17,441 nt of DNA from an uncultured Eubacteriales bacterium (GTDB lineage Bacteria; Bacillota; Clostridia; Christensenellales; Aristaeellaceae), in the NCBI GenBank assembly GCA_902796115.1, contig CADBNX010000447.1:1-17441 (forward strand), read 5' to 3'. Each line of letters starts with the position of its first letter. Position 1 is the first letter of the stretch. Below the pieces are notes generated by a model. It made no database searches and was not told the DNA's origin. It was given only the letters and a program-made list of their open reading frames with translations. Shown piece after piece: positions 6,251 to 13,612 of this stretch. Position numbers and translations under genes: made by a program.

Positions 6251-6460
6251 ATGGTTAAAGCGAAGCCTGTTCAGAACCGCTTCGGCAAAAAGGTTCGGAT
6301 GATAGGTCAATGCTGGCAGCTGTATGTGCTTTTGCTACCCACGATTGTTTATTTGATTCTGTTTAATTATGTACCGATCTATGGTGTGCAGATCGCTTTC
6401 CGGGATTTTCGCGGAAGCGATGAACTTCTGGCTTACTACCAGGCAGCATATACGGAATAA
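6251..6460 (+). pseudogene. ABC sugar-transporter remnant: LplB-like permease N-terminus joined to a solute-binding-protein-like C-terminus
   Basis: A 69-codon frame behind a good AAAGGGG site. Residues 1-53 read like the start of a LplB-type permease of the oligosaccharide ABC family: a basic N-terminus, one membrane segment at about 23-40, then the hallmark Y-V-P-I-Y-G-V-Q-I-A-F-R-D-F (40-53). A full permease is about 300 residues, yet here the frame changes character at about residue 53 (near 6407-6412) and ends S-D-E-L-L-A-Y-Y-Q-A-A-Y-T-E. That resembles the last helix of extracellular lipoproteins of the same transporter type. The usual operon order is permease, second permease, binding protein, so one deletion would produce exactly this join. 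The hairpin after it also fits a position following a binding-protein gene. Assembly collapse is an alternative. If expressed, it would be a single-span peptide with no transport function. Confidence 0.7.
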
Positions 6461-6473
6461 TCAGGTTTTCTCC

Positions 6474-6503
6474 GGCGTGGGCCGCTGCGGTGCGGCCCGC
6501 GCC
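6474..6503 (+). terminator. Intercistronic hairpin (attenuator or mRNA-stabilising)
   Basis: GGCGTGGGCCGC (6474-6485) pairs with GCGGCCCGCGCC (6492-6503), 12 bp with one G-U pair and a 6-base loop. The T-run after it is weak (TTCT). Such hairpins are common after binding-protein genes, where they raise expression of the upstream gene relative to the downstream ones. Confidence 0.6.
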
Positions 6504-6541
6504 TTCTGAAAAATACCAGACGCAAATGGGAGGCAAAGAAA

Positions 6542-8386
6542 ATGAAAAACGGTCCCTGGAACCTGTTCTTTGACGAAAAAGCGGGAAGCTTCTGTGTGAC
6601 TGACGGAATTCAGAATTATGAGACCCGCCCGGTGCCTGGTAGGGTAACTGCAATGGAGGAAAGAACAGGAAAACTGTCGTTTCGGTATGAGACCGAAGAA
6701 AACCGTTTTTCAGTTCTTGTGGAAGCAGTCGGTGAAAACGCTTTCTCTGTCACTCTAAGAGGAGAGACGAACGACAGTATGCTGAATGAATGCAGCTTTC
6801 CAGGCGCTTTTCTGCCGCAGTCGGGGGACTGGCTACTGTATCCATACGGCGACGGAATCATCTGGAAAGCTGAAGAAAAACCTCCGCTGCCTGAGAAGCT
6901 TCCGTTCTATTCGGGCAACGTGATGAGTATGGGAATGTTTGGGCTGCTTCGCGCAGACGGAGGACTGATGCTTGGCATTGAGGAAACGGCAGATGCGGAA
7001 CTGCGTTGGCGTTATGAAAACGGCATGACTGAGAATGCGGTTGTATACATTGGCTCAAAAGGAAAATGGGCGTACAGCAGAAGAACGATGCTGTTTCTGG
7101 CACAGGACGATGCCTTCAACACGCTGTGCCATGCTTACCGCGAATGGCGAAAAGAAAAAGGCTTTGTGAAGACACTGCTTGAAAAAGCAGAGCGAGCGCC
7201 GCGCATCAGAAAAATGGCGGGCCGTGCAGATGTGTGGATTTTTGATGACAATAACATGAACCGACTGTATGGACGGCCGGAAACACAGGAAATGACAAAA
7301 CGTGACGTGCGGCGTATTGCAGACGAGATGCGGACGCTCGGAATGGACCGTGTACTGTTTAACTCTTTTGAAGGAGAATGCAGGGAAGATATTGATTATC
7401 TGAAAGCACAGGGTATGGAAGTGGGACGTTATGACATGTACCGGGATGTGATCCCTAAACCGAATGTTTCTTTCATGCTGCCATATAGGGTCAGTCGTTC
7501 ACGGCATACGGGAACATGCTGGCCAAAGGATGTAAGAATTAATGAAAATGGGAAGTATGCCGCGGCATGGCGGCTTCACGGAACAGATGGGAAGATGTAT
7601 GAACAGCACTCTATCTGTGATGTTCCGGCGACACGTATGATCATGGAGGATGTGCCGGGATTTGTTGAAGACGGGGGATACACTTCCTGGTTTATCGATG
7701 TGAGCATGGGAAGCACACATTTTGAATGCTGGCATCCGATGCATCCGACTGATCGACGGGATTCCATCCGTTATAAGAATATCCAGCATCAGTTTTTATT
7801 GGACATGGGACTGATCAACGGTGTAGAGGTGGGCTGTGAAGGAGGCGCGAAGACTTATGTATTCTCGGAAGGTATGATGAGTCCGCCGCTTTTTCGGGCA
7901 CCTGATTCAGGGCGCAGGATGAATACCCTGTACTTTGGGGAGCAGATTCCTTCACAGATTACCGAACTTGATCTGAATCCAGCCATACGAATTCCGCTTT
8001 GGCAGATGATTTATCATGACTGTACCATCAATTACTGGTACTGGGGAGACAGCAGCAACTGCTGTCCGGAACTGATGCGTCTGCGCGATCAGTTTGATGC
8101 GTTGTATGCGCTTCCGCCTCTTTACAGTCTGAATATGACGCAGTGGGAGAATATGAAAGAAAGTATTGCCGAATCCTATCAGCGGGCAAGCGGTACCGCG
8201 AGACTGGCGGCGTTCTCTCCGATGATTCGCTTCACGTATCTGACAGAGGACAGAAAGGTACAGCAAACCGTGTTTGAAAACGGGATCCGGGTAACCGTCA
8301 ACTTTGGCAGCCCGGAATACGAAGCCGTGCCTGTCGGAGGATGCAGGACAGTTGATCGGGATGGAAAGGTGGTATTCGAGTTTTGA
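6542..8386 (+). CDS. Glycoside hydrolase-like protein (distantly GH101/GH129-like), specificity unknown
   Basis: A 614-residue protein with no signal peptide, so probably cytoplasmic. It reads as an N-terminal beta domain (about 1-200), a TIM-barrel region (about 225-520) and a short beta tail. Acidic motifs in the barrel resemble those of retaining alpha-glycosidases related to GH101/GH129: W-F-I-D-V (D386 is the candidate nucleophile), F-E-C-W-H-P-M-H-P (E395), and V-G-C-E-G-G (E433 is the candidate acid/base). Aromatic-rich W-Q-M-I-Y-H-D-C and N-Y-W-Y-W-G-D (487-503) could line a sugar site. The ATG is supported by GGGAGG at 6529-6534. It stands first among the intact genes of the cassette, followed by a sugar-oxidising pathway, so it probably releases a monosaccharide from an imported glycoside. 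Catalytic residues and family are inferred from motif appearance only. Confidence 0.65.
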   Translation: MKNGPWNLFFDEKAGSFCVTDGIQNYETRPVPGRVTAMEERTGKLSFRYETEENRFSVLVEAVGENAFSVTLRGETNDSMLNECSFPGAFLPQSGDWLLYPYGDGIIWKAEEKPPLPEKLPFYSGNVMSMGMFGLLRADGGLMLGIEETADAELRWRYENGMTENAVVYIGSKGKWAYSRRTMLFLAQDDAFNTLCHAYREWRKEKGFVKTLLEKAERAPRIRKMAGRADVWIFDDNNMNRLYGRPETQEMTKRDVRRIADEMRTLGMDRVLFNSFEGECREDIDYLKAQGMEVGRYDMYRDVIPKPNVSFMLPYRVSRSRHTGTCWPKDVRINENGKYAAAWRLHGTDGKMYEQHSICDVPATRMIMEDVPGFVEDGGYTSWFIDVSMGSTHFECWHPMHPTDRRDSIRYKNIQHQFLLDMGLINGVEVGCEGGAKTYVFSEGMMSPPLFRAPDSGRRMNTLYFGEQIPSQITELDLNPAIRIPLWQMIYHDCTINYWYWGDSSNCCPELMRLRDQFDALYALPPLYSLNMTQWENMKESIAESYQRASGTARLAAFSPMIRFTYLTEDRKVQQTVFENGIRVTVNFGSPEYEAVPVGGCRTVDRDGKVVFEF

Positions 8387-8394
8387 ATGAGCAT

Positions 8395-9183
8395 ATGACA
8401 AAGAATAAAACGGCTCTGATCACTGCCGCATCAGGCGGTATCGGCAGGAGTATTGCGCTGAAACTGGCGCGGGAAGGTTATCATATCGGTGTCCATTATC
8501 ACTCAAATCGGGAAGAAGCACTCCGGATTAAGAAGGAGGCTGAAAGCTTTGGCGTACGGGCGGAGCTGTTTCAGGGGGACGCCGAGGAACCTGAACGGAT
8601 GGCAGCGATGGCACGCGACTTTACGGCGTGTTTCGGACGGATTGATGTGCTGGTCAATAATGCCGGTATCACGGTGCTGCGGTCATTTCTGGATGTGGAT
8701 GAAAAGATGATGCACAGGTTATGGGCAGCGGATTGGGAAACCCCTTATTTTGTGGCGCAGGAAGCAGCCCGAAGCATGATCAGGGGAAGAACGGGCGGAT
8801 CAATTATCAATATTACATCCGTGCAGGCCAAGATCAATTTTCCGGACGCCAGCGTGTATGGCCCGATCAAGGCGGCTCTGGTAAAACTGACGGAGCATTT
8901 GGCGGTTGAATTGGCTCAGTACGGGATCCGGGTGAATGCGGTTGCGCCGGGATACATCAATACTGCCCACACAGAATCGGCCAGAGCACAGTATATAAAA
9001 TCTCGGATTCCGCTGCAGAGGCTTGGTAAGGGAGATGATGTGGCGGAAATGGTTGCGTTTCTGTGTTCGGATGCCGGAGCATACATAACCGGGGCCAATA
9101 TTCCGATTGACGGCGGCATGCCGCTTCCGAGTTCGGCAGATAATTACTATACTCCGAGGGTGGTCACTGACAAACTTGGCTGA
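8395..9183 (+). CDS. Short-chain dehydrogenase/reductase, probable sugar dehydrogenase
   Basis: A 262-residue classical SDR that oxidises or reduces a hydroxyl or carbonyl with NAD(P). Seen: the cofactor loop T-A-A-S-G-G-I-G (10-17, the first Gly replaced by Ala), N-N-A-G (88-91), catalytic S142, Y155-x-x-x-K159, and the P-G-x-I-N-T segment (185-190). The tetrad Asn that normally precedes this, in a V-N-L-type motif, appears to be Asp113 (A-A-D-W). FabG-like naming would be generic. Its position between a glycosidase and a sugar-acid dehydratase suggests oxidation of the released aldose to an aldonolactone or aldonate. ATG 8395 is preferred; a TTG at 8383 overlapping the previous stop is an alternative start. 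The ribosome site is weak and translation is probably coupled to the glycosidase gene. Confidence 0.9.
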   Translation: MTKNKTALITAASGGIGRSIALKLAREGYHIGVHYHSNREEALRIKKEAESFGVRAELFQGDAEEPERMAAMARDFTACFGRIDVLVNNAGITVLRSFLDVDEKMMHRLWAADWETPYFVAQEAARSMIRGRTGGSIINITSVQAKINFPDASVYGPIKAALVKLTEHLAVELAQYGIRVNAVAPGYINTAHTESARAQYIKSRIPLQRLGKGDDVAEMVAFLCSDAGAYITGANIPIDGGMPLPSSADNYYTPRVVTDKLG

Positions 9184-9199
9184 AGAAAAGAGGGATATC

Positions 9200-10366
9200 A
9201 TGGATATCTGCATCAAAAAACTTGAATGGTTCAAGGTGGCGGTACCGCGCGACCAGCCCTACCTCGGGAATCCGCAGCCCGGGGATGTCATTACGTCCGG
9301 GGGATGCATCGTGCGAGCCACAAACAACAGCATTTATTCGCTGAAGGATCAGAGCCTTATTGTGAAGGCGACTGCGGAGGACGGAACATACGGCTGGGGC
9401 GAATGCGTTACGGTGGTGGCTCCCCAGGTGGCGGAGGCGATCGTGGAACAGATACACTCCCCGTTGGTGATCGGCAAAGCGGCGATGGACGTCGTGGAAA
9501 TCATGGAAACCCTGTACAACGCCATGCGTGTTCGCGGTTTCTGGGGCGGTTTTTACATGGACGCGATCGCTGCGGTGGATATGGCACTGTGGGATCTGAA
9601 AGCAAGGCTGCTGAAGCTGCCGCTGTGCCATCTGCTTGGCGGAAAGTATACGAACAGACTGAAGGCGTATGTTTCGGGTCTTCCGGCCGATACGGAAGAA
9701 GCACGGGCGGAGATGGCAAAACGCTGGCAGGACAAGGGGTTTGACACAGTCAAGTTTCCTGTGGTCATGAATGTGAACCATCCGGAAAAGGAAGTGGCAT
9801 CCCTGCGGAAAAAGCTTGGCGGGGACGCAAAGATCATGGTTGACATGCACTGGCGCTATACGGCGCAGGAAGCGGTCAAGATGATCGAAAAAATGGATGA
9901 ACACGATCTGTATGTGGCGGAAGCTCCCTGCAACGCCGAAGACATAGAAGGCCAGGCGCAGGTTGCCGCTTCCGTGCGTGTGAACGTGGCGATCGGGGAG
10001 GAACTGCGGACCGTATATGAATACCGGGAGCGTTTTCTGAAACGCTGTATGAATATCATTCAGCCGGAAATGGGACGAATGGGCGTTACCCAGTTCTGGA
10101 ATGTGTGCCAGATGGCCAGGACTTTCCATACCCTGGTGATGCCGCACGGGAGCATTGGAATCGGGGTGTTTCTTGCGGCAAGTCTTCACGCGTCGGCTGC
10201 CTGCAGCCAGTTTGTGATGCATGAGTATCAGCATTCGATCGTAGACAAAAATCTGCGGTACATCAGGGGCGGCCTGAAATGTGAAGAGGGTTATTTCCAT
10301 CTGCCGGAAGATATCGGAATCGGTGTGGATGTAAAAGAAGACACGTTGGAGCGCTTTACATACTGA
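9200..10366 (+). CDS. Enolase-superfamily sugar-acid dehydratase (mandelate racemase/galactonate dehydratase-like)
   Basis: A 388-residue enzyme that would remove water from an aldonate to give a 2-keto-3-deoxy acid. It has the N-terminal capping domain (about 1-125) and a C-terminal modified barrel. Metal ligands are D215, E241 and E267 in V-D-M-H-W-R, V-A-E-A-P and I-G-E-E. H217 lies two residues after D215, as in galactonate and mannonate dehydratases. H316 in M-P-H-G-S pairs with E290, where mandelate racemase has Asp. K185 is in V-K-F-P, without the second Lys of the racemase K-x-K motif, which favours a dehydratase over a racemase. ATG 9200 follows AAAAGAGGG and lies 16 bases after the SDR stop. 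The exact substrate (galactonate-type or another) cannot be read from the sequence. Confidence 0.88.
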   Translation: MDICIKKLEWFKVAVPRDQPYLGNPQPGDVITSGGCIVRATNNSIYSLKDQSLIVKATAEDGTYGWGECVTVVAPQVAEAIVEQIHSPLVIGKAAMDVVEIMETLYNAMRVRGFWGGFYMDAIAAVDMALWDLKARLLKLPLCHLLGGKYTNRLKAYVSGLPADTEEARAEMAKRWQDKGFDTVKFPVVMNVNHPEKEVASLRKKLGGDAKIMVDMHWRYTAQEAVKMIEKMDEHDLYVAEAPCNAEDIEGQAQVAASVRVNVAIGEELRTVYEYRERFLKRCMNIIQPEMGRMGVTQFWNVCQMARTFHTLVMPHGSIGIGVFLAASLHASAACSQFVMHEYQHSIVDKNLRYIRGGLKCEEGYFHLPEDIGIGVDVKEDTLERFTY

Positions 10367-10383
10367 GAAAGGAAGAGAAGACC

Positions 10384-11295
10384 ATGCTGAAAGGGATCGT
10401 GCCGATTCTGGCTACCTCGTTTCATGAGGATGAAAGTGTGGATTACGAAGGCCTTCGCAGACAGATACGCTATATGAAAGCAGCCGGCTGTCACGGAACC
10501 GCGCTCTTCGGGATCGCAGGGGAGTATTACAAGCTATCCGATGAGGAAAGCGAAAAAATGATCACAATCGTTGTGGACGAATGCAAAAAAGTAGGTCTGC
10601 CGGTCGTGGTTTCCTGCACGCCGCATTCAACCCACGCGGCTGTTGAGCGGGCGAAGCGGATCGAGGGTTCCGGGGCGGACTGTATGATGCTGCTGCCGCC
10701 GTTTTTTCTGAAACCTTCCGGACAGGAACTGACGGATCATATCCGCCGCGTGGCGGGAAGCGTGAACATACCGGTGATGCTGCAGTACGCACCGGAACAG
10801 ACGGGAGTTACGATCCCCCCGTCACAGCTGATTCAACTGGGAAAAGAACTGAAAAACCTGAAGTATTTTAAAGTGGAATGCAAGCCTGCGGGACCGTATG
10901 TAAGTCAGTTGCTGTCTGATGAAAGCATGAAGGAAAAGGGAATATTCTGCGGAAATGCGGGTTATCAGATGCTGGAAACATTTGACCGCGGCGCGATCGG
11001 CGCGATGCCCGGCAATTCCATGTGTGAACTGTATCTGAAGGTTTATCTGACCTATCAGGCGGGAGAGAGAGCCGCAGCTTTTGAAACGCACGGCAGACTG
11101 CTGCCGGTACTGAATCATATCCGACAGAATGTGGAAATGATCATTCACTATGAAAAACAGATCCTGTACCGACGCGGCATAATCGAAAGCCCCTGCTGCC
11201 GGCGTCCGGGATTTGCGGGCGACATGGAAATGGACAGGCTGTTTGAGGAATACTATTCCGTAATCGCGGGAGAACTGGGACCATACAGGGAGTGA
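10384..11295 (+). CDS. DapA/NAL-family class I aldolase, probable 2-keto-3-deoxy sugar-acid aldolase
   Basis: A 303-residue (beta/alpha)8 lyase of the dihydrodipicolinate synthase / N-acetylneuraminate lyase superfamily. It has the pyruvate-carboxylate loop G-I-A-G-E (43-47), catalytic Tyr135 in L-Q-Y-A-P, and Schiff-base Lys163 in Y-F-K-V-E. The usual Thr-Thr of true DapA is absent from the G-x-x-G-E loop, and the gene follows a sugar-acid dehydratase. It is therefore more likely to cleave a 2-keto-3-deoxy aldonate to pyruvate and an aldehyde than to make lysine precursors. The start is supported by AAAGGAAGAG at 10368-10377, 17 bases after the dehydratase stop. It is the last gene of the cassette, before a convergent terminator. 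Confidence 0.87.
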   Translation: MLKGIVPILATSFHEDESVDYEGLRRQIRYMKAAGCHGTALFGIAGEYYKLSDEESEKMITIVVDECKKVGLPVVVSCTPHSTHAAVERAKRIEGSGADCMMLLPPFFLKPSGQELTDHIRRVAGSVNIPVMLQYAPEQTGVTIPPSQLIQLGKELKNLKYFKVECKPAGPYVSQLLSDESMKEKGIFCGNAGYQMLETFDRGAIGAMPGNSMCELYLKVYLTYQAGERAAAFETHGRLLPVLNHIRQNVEMIIHYEKQILYRRGIIESPCCRRPGFAGDMEMDRLFEEYYSVIAGELGPYRE

Positions 11296-11354
11296 CGGTT
11301 CTCCGACGGGGAATGGGGCTGCTGAACAGGTCCGGTCTGTTATGAAAAGCAGAA

Positions 11355-11379
11355 CTGCTGCGGAATGATTCCGCAGCAG
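11355..11379. terminator. Bidirectional terminator between the sugar cassette and murC
   Basis: CTGCTGCGGAA (11355-11365) pairs with TTCCGCAGCAG (11369-11379), 11 perfect bases with a 3-base loop. On the minus strand it is followed by TTCTGCTTTT, a usable T-run, so it mainly ends the murC operon. On the plus strand there is no T-run. Confidence 0.7.
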
Positions 11380-11406
11380 CGCTCTGAGGAAGGTTTGACC
11401 CGATTT

Positions 11407-12804
11407 TCAGCGGGCGGCTTCGCGCGCTTTCGCGTGTTCGTGCATCTGCTCGTTGAGCAGGTTGATGTTGCCGCACCCCATGGTGATCACCAGATCGCCG
11501 GGTTCGCAGTGTGACAGGAGGTATGCTTCCGCGTCATCGAATCCCGGTGTCAGCACGGCGTCGATGCCGTGCTTTTTCATATCCCGCACCAGCATCTCGG
11601 AACGGATATCCCCGGGATCGTTTTCGCGGGCGGCGAAAATCTCCGTCACCAGGGTATGATCCGCCTCGGCTGTGCAGGTCAGATAATCCTGATAAAGGGT
11701 TTTGACCCTGCTGTAGGTATGCGGCTGCATCACGGCCCAGACGGCGTGCGGATGCTGCAGAACCGCGGAATGAACCGCCGTGCGCATCTCGACGGGATTG
11801 TGGCCGTAATCGTGATAATAGGCCGCGCCGTTGATGACCCCGGTCTTTTCAAAGCGCCGGTGCGCACCGGCAAAGGAAGAAAGCGATTCCGCGATCGCGT
11901 CCGGGGAAACACCGCTCTGATGCAGCGCCGCACAGGCGGCCAGGGCGTCGATCAGATTGACTTCGCCGACCACTTTCAGTGAGATATGCGTCAGCAATAC
12001 GCCGTGGCTGTACAGATCAAAGGACGGTTGACCGTGATCGGAGTATGCGATATTTCGCGCCGTATAGTCACAGGCATCGCTCAGACCGAAGGTGACCGTT
12101 TTGCGCGGAAGCTTCTGAAACAGCGCGAGGACCCGCGGATCATCCCCGCAGCCCACGGCGATGCCGTTCTCCGGCAGCAGACGGAAGAAAGCGGCAAAGG
12201 CGCTTTCGATGTCCTCGATATCGCGGTAATAATCCAGATGATCCTCCTGGATATTGGTGACCACGGCAAGGGTCGGATGCATCTGCAGGAAACTGCGCTG
12301 GTATTCGCAGGCTTCCGCGACGAAAAACTCCTCACCGCCGATCCGGGAGCCGCCGCCGATGGCGTCGAGCCTGCCGCCGATATGCACGGTCGGATCAAGC
12401 CCCGCGTCCAGCAGCCCCTGTGCGATCATCGAGGAGGTGGTGGTTTTGCCGTGCGTTCCGCAGACGCACAGCACATGGCCGTATCCGGTCATCAGCGACC
12501 CGAGCAGCTCGGCACGGGTGATCTGCGGGATGCCGCGCGCTTCGGCCGCGGCGCGCTCCGGATTATCCGCCGAAATAGCCGCCGAATAGACGAGGAAATC
12601 GGGGGAGCCGAGGTTTTCCGCACGGTGGCCGACGAATACCTCCGCGCCCATGGCCCGCAGCCTCTCAACCGCGTGGGAAGCGCTGCTGTCCGAACCGGAA
12701 ACCCGGGCTCCCTGCTTCAGCAGGATTTCCGCGAGGCCGGACATGCTGCTGCCTCCGATGCCGACCATGAAGATGTGCCTGCCCTTGTAATTTGCTTTAT
12801 CCAT
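11407..12804 (-). CDS. murC: UDP-N-acetylmuramate--L-alanine ligase
   Basis: A 465-residue cytoplasmic Mur ligase that adds L-Ala to UDP-MurNAc, the first peptide step of peptidoglycan synthesis, using ATP. The N-terminal Rossmann domain has G-I-G-G-S-S-M-S-G-L-A (15-25). The ATP loop G-T-H-G-K-T-T is at 116-122, the central domain has E-A-C-E-Y (164-168) and N-I-Q-E-D-H-L-D (184-191), and the C-terminal domain has A-H-R-R-F-E (314-319). The usual Y-A-H-H-P-T-E motif reads Y-G-H-N-P-V-E (333-339), one His replaced by Asn. Length is normal. AAGGAG lies 7 bases before the ATG. The gene is last in a four-gene minus-strand operon, 16 bases after the RNA methyltransferase. Confidence 0.96.
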   Translation of the reverse strand: MDKANYKGRHIFMVGIGGSSMSGLAEILLKQGARVSGSDSSASHAVERLRAMGAEVFVGHRAENLGSPDFLVYSAAISADNPERAAAEARGIPQITRAELLGSLMTGYGHVLCVCGTHGKTTTSSMIAQGLLDAGLDPTVHIGGRLDAIGGGSRIGGEEFFVAEACEYQRSFLQMHPTLAVVTNIQEDHLDYYRDIEDIESAFAAFFRLLPENGIAVGCGDDPRVLALFQKLPRKTVTFGLSDACDYTARNIAYSDHGQPSFDLYSHGVLLTHISLKVVGEVNLIDALAACAALHQSGVSPDAIAESLSSFAGAHRRFEKTGVINGAAYYHDYGHNPVEMRTAVHSAVLQHPHAVWAVMQPHTYSRVKTLYQDYLTCTAEADHTLVTEIFAARENDPGDIRSEMLVRDMKKHGIDAVLTPGFDDAEAYLLSHCEPGDLVITMGCGNINLLNEQMHEHAKAREAAR

Positions 12805-12820
12805 GCAGATTTCTCCTTTT

Positions 12821-13612
12821 TCAGCGTGCTGCAGGGTGCATCTGTTCCCGCAGAAAATCGTAAATCAGGATTCCCGCCGATACCGCGGCGTTCAGGGACT
12901 CCGCGCCGCCGGGCATCGGGATCCGGAGCTTCACATCCAGAAGGGACAGGATATTTTCCGCGATCCCATGTCCCTCATTGCCGATGACGATGCAGGCTTT
13001 TTGTCCGCAGGGCGGACGGGAAAACAGATCCGAACCCGACAGCGTTCCGCCCACGATCAGGCTCCCGCCGCTGCGCAGACGGACCAGAGTTTCCGCGAGA
13101 CTGGATTCGAGGCGGACGGCGACCCTGAAAATGCCGCCCATGGTGGAACGGATCACTTTGGAGGCAAACGGATCCGCGGTTGCCTGATCGATATACAGGG
13201 TCCCGAGTCCCGCCGCGTCCATGGTGCGGATGATCGTTCCGACATTGCCGGGATCCTGTACGCCGTTGAGCGCGACGCACAGTTCCGGATATGCCGGCAC
13301 GGGGAAGCGGATATCACCGGCACTGCAGACGGCAAGTACACCCTGCGGGGTCACGGTTTCCGCGATCCGTCGGAAAGCTGATTCTTCGACGGCCCAGACC
13401 GGGAGCGAATCGCCTGCGCTTTCAACAAGGGCTTTTACCGGAGCGGAAAGCGGCGTGCGCACCACCAGTTCCCGAACACAGCCGGATCTGAGCGCTTCTT
13501 CGGCCAGCCGAACGCCTTCCGCGAGAAAGAGAGGATCGCGATCCTTCCTCAGGGAAAGCTGACGCAGCCTTGCGATCAGGGGATTATGCGGACTTGCGAT
13601 CGGCCGTATCAT
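12821..13612 (-). CDS. TrmH/SpoU-family RNA 2'-O-methyltransferase
   Basis: A 263-residue SAM-dependent methyltransferase of the SPOUT class, which methylates ribose in rRNA or tRNA. An N-terminal substrate-binding (L30-like) domain occupies about 5-95. The three knot motifs follow: N-x-V-Q-D-P-G-N-V-G-T-I-I-R-T (116-130, with N123 and R129), I-V-I-G-N-E-G-H-G-I (208-217) and L-R-I-P-M-P-G-G-A-E-S-L-N (229-241). All key residues are present. The target nucleotide cannot be told from sequence. Its ATG overlaps the stop of the upstream gene by four bases (ATGA), indicating translational coupling. Confidence 0.93.
   Translation of the reverse strand: MIRPIASPHNPLIARLRQLSLRKDRDPLFLAEGVRLAEEALRSGCVRELVVRTPLSAPVKALVESAGDSLPVWAVEESAFRRIAETVTPQGVLAVCSAGDIRFPVPAYPELCVALNGVQDPGNVGTIIRTMDAAGLGTLYIDQATADPFASKVIRSTMGGIFRVAVRLESSLAETLVRLRSGGSLIVGGTLSGSDLFSRPPCGQKACIVIGNEGHGIAENILSLLDVKLRIPMPGGAESLNAAVSAGILIYDFLREQMHPAAR

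Noticed and set aside
9164..10300. 378-codon minus-strand frame opposite the dehydratase gene
   Set aside because: Antisense to a well-supported enolase-superfamily enzyme; no motifs or ribosome site.
10384..11295. True dihydrodipicolinate synthase (dapA) for lysine synthesis
   Set aside because: The loop reads G-I-A-G-E without the typical Thr-Thr, and the gene lies in a sugar-acid cassette, so a keto-deoxy-acid aldolase is more likely.
11986..12987. 333-codon plus-strand frame opposite murC
   Set aside because: Antisense to murC, which has all Mur ligase motifs.
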